This document shows positions 14,826-16,579 of a DNA stretch of 16,579 bases, piece by piece. Origin of the DNA: Prevotella sp. CAG:1031 (GTDB lineage: Bacteria > Bacteroidota > Bacteroidia > Bacteroidales > Muribaculaceae). The first letter of the stretch is position 1. Each line of letters begins with the position of its first letter. The notes beneath the pieces were generated by a model. The model did no database searches. It was not told the origin of the DNA and was given only the letters and a program-made list of their open reading frames with translations. The DNA lies in assembly GCA_000431215.1 (NCBI GenBank), contig HF985619.1:28392-44970 (forward strand). The letters run 5' to 3'. A program made the position numbers and the translations under genes.

Positions 14826-15635
14826 TTATTTGCTGGCTATCGTTGCGCCCGCGCGAGCCTGACGGTAGGCGTTGCGGAAGATGTCGCCCGACAGCTTGAA
14901 GCCTTCGGCGCGCGGACGGTCGTTGTCTTTCAGCGAATGTTTGAAGAGCCATTCGTAGCATTCCGGGCGATAGAACAGACGGGCCGGCTGGCCGTGGTTC
15001 ATTCCGGGAATGCGGTCGTAGATGAGGCGCGGGGCGTCGCCGCCGGCAGCAGCTTTGATTGAGGCGACGACCTTGTCGCTCTGGCTGACCGATACGGCGC
15101 GGTCGGCGGTGCCGTGGACAATCCAGAGGGGCACGTCGGTAAGTCCCGAGAGGTCTTTGACCGATCCGCCGCCGCAGAAAGCCATAGCGGCTGCTATCTG
15201 GTCGGGGTAGGTAGCGGCGAGGTCGATGCTGCCGTAGCCGCCGAGGCTCATTCCTATTACATAAACGCGGTCGTAGTCGACGTTATGGTTGTCGGCGACA
15301 TAATCGAATACATTCATTATTTTTTCGGGATTCCAGGCTCCTCCGGGGTTCTGCGGGGCTATGACGTAGGCATCGGGACGAAGGCCCTTCTCGATGGCGT
15401 CGATGGTGCCGTAGCGCTTTACGCGCGAGAGGTTGTTTCCGCAGAGGCTTGCGCCGTGAAGGAAGATGATGACAGGTTTGGCCTCGACTTCATCGTCGGG
15501 AGTGGCGTCGGGAGTATAGAGCCAGAAATTGTAGCCGCTTTTGACTTTGCCGATGTTCGAGGTGAGATTTCCGGCTGCGGCGGCGCTGAAGGCCATCGCT
15601 ACAGTCATTATGCAGGCAAGCAGTTTCTTTATCAT
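14826..15635 (-). CDS. Secreted alpha/beta-hydrolase (esterase-like)
   Basis: A 269-residue exported serine hydrolase. It has a signal peptide (residues 1-20, LLACIMTVAMAFSAAA). The alpha/beta-hydrolase elements follow: IIFLHGASLCGNN (56-68, oxyanion HG), the nucleophile elbow GMSLGG with Ser130, the acid loop VHGTADRAV with Asp178, and the base in MNHG with His214. The fold resembles the phospholipase/carboxylesterase and PHB-depolymerase-like esterases that Bacteroidales use on acylated glycans or lipids. The substrate is not clear. Length is normal for a single-domain enzyme. The start at 15635 gives a clean signal peptide; the longer in-frame extension to 15692 is rich in charged residues and is unlikely. 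It is a single gene with its own promoter and a shared terminator. Confidence 0.88.
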   Translation of the reverse strand: MIKKLLACIMTVAMAFSAAAAGNLTSNIGKVKSGYNFWLYTPDATPDDEVEAKPVIIFLHGASLCGNNLSRVKRYGTIDAIEKGLRPDAYVIAPQNPGGAWNPEKIMNVFDYVADNHNVDYDRVYVIGMSLGGYGSIDLAATYPDQIAAAMAFCGGGSVKDLSGLTDVPLWIVHGTADRAVSVSQSDKVVASIKAAAGGDAPRLIYDRIPGMNHGQPARLFYRPECYEWLFKHSLKDNDRPRAEGFKLSGDIFRNAYRQARAGATIASK

Positions 15636-15699
15636 GATAATCGATATATTCGGTGTTAAAAAAAATTCCGTCGGACGCTTTTTGCGGCCCAACGGGAGA

Positions 15700-15731
15700 C
15701 AAAGTTACGAAAAATGGGGCGTCTGACCAAT
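15700..15731 (-). promoter_or_regulatory. -33/-7 promoter of the secreted hydrolase gene
   Basis: On the minus strand TAACTTTG (15707-15700) is a full -7 box. A TTGG at 15731-15728 sits 20 bp upstream, close to the Bacteroidetes -33 TTTG position. The start site would be near 15693, giving a leader of about 58 nt before ATG 15635. Confidence 0.6.
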
Positions 15732-15940
15732 TGCTTTAAACTGTAGTAAACAATAATTTGCCAAAATTAACAATGTAAAAACAGCTTAATAACTTATTGA
15801 AATAGCGCACTATACCGTATGTATGCACCGTTTTTCGCCTGTCGGACGGCCTGCTTTAAACTACGTTGCTAAATATTCATTAACAATTTGGATTGCACAG
15901 TCCCCGCGCGGTTGTGCAGCGGTTTTTTCATAAAAAATGG

Positions 15941-15949
15941 TAACTTTGC
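15941..15949 (+). promoter_or_regulatory. -7 promoter box abutting the PhnP-like gene
   Basis: TAACTTTGC matches the -7 consensus. The tandem start codons ATGATG (15953 and 15956) begin 3 and 6 nt after it, within the expected transcription start zone, so a leaderless mRNA is predicted. Confidence 0.65.
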
Positions 15950-15952
15950 AAA

Positions 15953-16579
15953 ATGATGCGACTGACATTTCTCGGAACCGGAACGTCGACGGGCATTCCC
16001 GTGCTGCGCTGCCACTGCGAGGCATGTACGTCGGTCGACCCGCGCGACCGGCGCCGGCGCTGCGCCGCTTTTCTCGAGGCCGACGGGCGCAATATACTTA
16101 TCGACAGCGGCCCCGACATACGCGCCCAGCTGCTCGGCATCGGCTCGCCCGACATCGACGCCGTTCTGATTACCCACACCCACTATGACCATCTCGGCGG
16201 CATTGACGACCTCCGCCCCTACACCTACGGGCGCCCCGGCGACGAGCCGCTCCCCGTCTATGCCCGCGCCGACGTCATCGGCGATCTCCGGGCGCGCATC
16301 CCGTATGCTTTCGGACCTCATCCCTATCCGGGCACGCCGCGTCTCGAGCTGCGCGAGGTCAAGGATGACCGCCTATTCAGCGCGGCGGGGCTTGAGACGG
16401 TTCCGCTGCCGGTTCTCCACGGCAAGCTCCACATTCTCGGCTACCGCATAGGCCCGCTGGCTTATATCACCGACGCAAGTTCGGTTCCGCAGTCGACAAT
16501 CGAGCGGCTCGAAGGGGTCGACACACTCGTTGTCAACGCACTCAGGCGCGAGCCCCATTTCGCCCATTTCAGCGTCGAC
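15953..16579 (+). CDS. PhnP-like metallo-beta-lactamase-fold hydrolase (partial, 3' end missing)
   Basis: The first 209 residues of an MBL-fold metal hydrolase that continues past the window. It opens with LTFLGTGTSTGIPV, the family's first strand and glycine loop. RCHCEAC (20-25 with Cys20, Cys22, Cys25) follows, matching the Cys-x-Cys-x-x-Cys structural zinc site of PhnP. The catalytic motif THTHYDHLGG gives His75, His77, Asp79 and His80. Further ligands are His156 (VLHG) and Asp174 (YITDAS), and PHFAHFS (201-207) holds a later His. PhnP itself is a phosphodiesterase acting on cyclic phosphates; related Bacteroidetes proteins are stand-alone and their substrate is not established. No phosphonate genes are visible. 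Full family length is about 250 residues, so roughly 40 are missing. Either ATG of the ATGATG pair could serve as start. Confidence 0.9.
   Translation, partial: MMRLTFLGTGTSTGIPVLRCHCEACTSVDPRDRRRRCAAFLEADGRNILIDSGPDIRAQLLGIGSPDIDAVLITHTHYDHLGGIDDLRPYTYGRPGDEPLPVYARADVIGDLRARIPYAFGPHPYPGTPRLELREVKDDRLFSAAGLETVPLPVLHGKLHILGYRIGPLAYITDASSVPQSTIERLEGVDTLVVNALRREPHFAHFSVD

Larger units (their letters stand above)
15636..15952. other. Divergent 317-bp intergenic region, AT-rich
   Basis: This gap separates two divergent genes and contains their promoters. It is much more AT-rich than its surroundings. It holds a duplicated 11-mer tgctttaaact (15732-15742 and 15852-15862, exactly 120 bp apart) and a duplicated 9-mer attaacaat (15766-15774 and 15879-15887). 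No convincing ORF, tRNA or structured RNA was seen. Confidence 0.6.

Overview
The window looks like chromosomal DNA of a GC-rich member of the Bacteroidales, probably near Muribaculaceae or Bacteroidaceae. The family-level guess is inference. Three things support the order: Bacteroidetes-type -7 promoter boxes (TAnnTTTGC) with no obvious Shine-Dalgarno sites, Bacteroidetes-specific families (DUF6242, DUF6089, DUF6056-like), and the gene string DUF6089 - uppS - bamA - skp - skp. All intact genes look chromosomal and vertically inherited. I see no phage, insertion sequence, CRISPR array, tRNA or rRNA.

Region 1 (1-960) is a tightly overlapped cluster: the 3' end of rnpA, then yidD, then a TatD-type metal hydrolase. 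The hydrolase loses its normal C-terminus in a 9-bp tandem repeat that encodes a Ser-Asp tail.

Region 2 (1064-7822) is an envelope-biogenesis block. It opens with a -7 box and a lipoprotein with a DUF6242 domain and Kelch-like repeats. A DUF6089 outer-membrane protein, undecaprenyl diphosphate synthase (uppS), BamA and two Skp/OmpH periplasmic chaperones follow. The second chaperone has its own -7 box, and a strong hairpin closes the block. Together these genes supply the lipid carrier for wall and surface glycans and the machinery that chaperones and inserts outer-membrane proteins.

Region 3 (7856-9105) holds a multi-pass membrane protein resembling DUF6056/GT-C proteins. It is interrupted by an apparent single-base frameshift. 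It converges, with 2 bp between stop codons, on a four-gene minus-strand operon (13534-9108): AraC-type regulator, NamZ/DUF1343 exo-beta-N-acetylmuramidase, sodium:solute symporter and WYL-domain regulator. Every junction in the operon overlaps by 4-8 bp. The best reading is a regulated muramic-acid or wall-fragment scavenging operon, which is an inference.

Region 4 (13640-16579) has a trans-polyprenyl diphosphate synthase, a bidirectional terminator with unusual short repeats, a minus-strand secreted alpha/beta-hydrolase, and the 5' part of a PhnP-like metallo-beta-lactamase-fold hydrolase that runs off the end. Three genes in the window (7868, 13695, 15953) begin only 3-7 nt after a -7 box, which predicts leaderless or nearly leaderless mRNAs.
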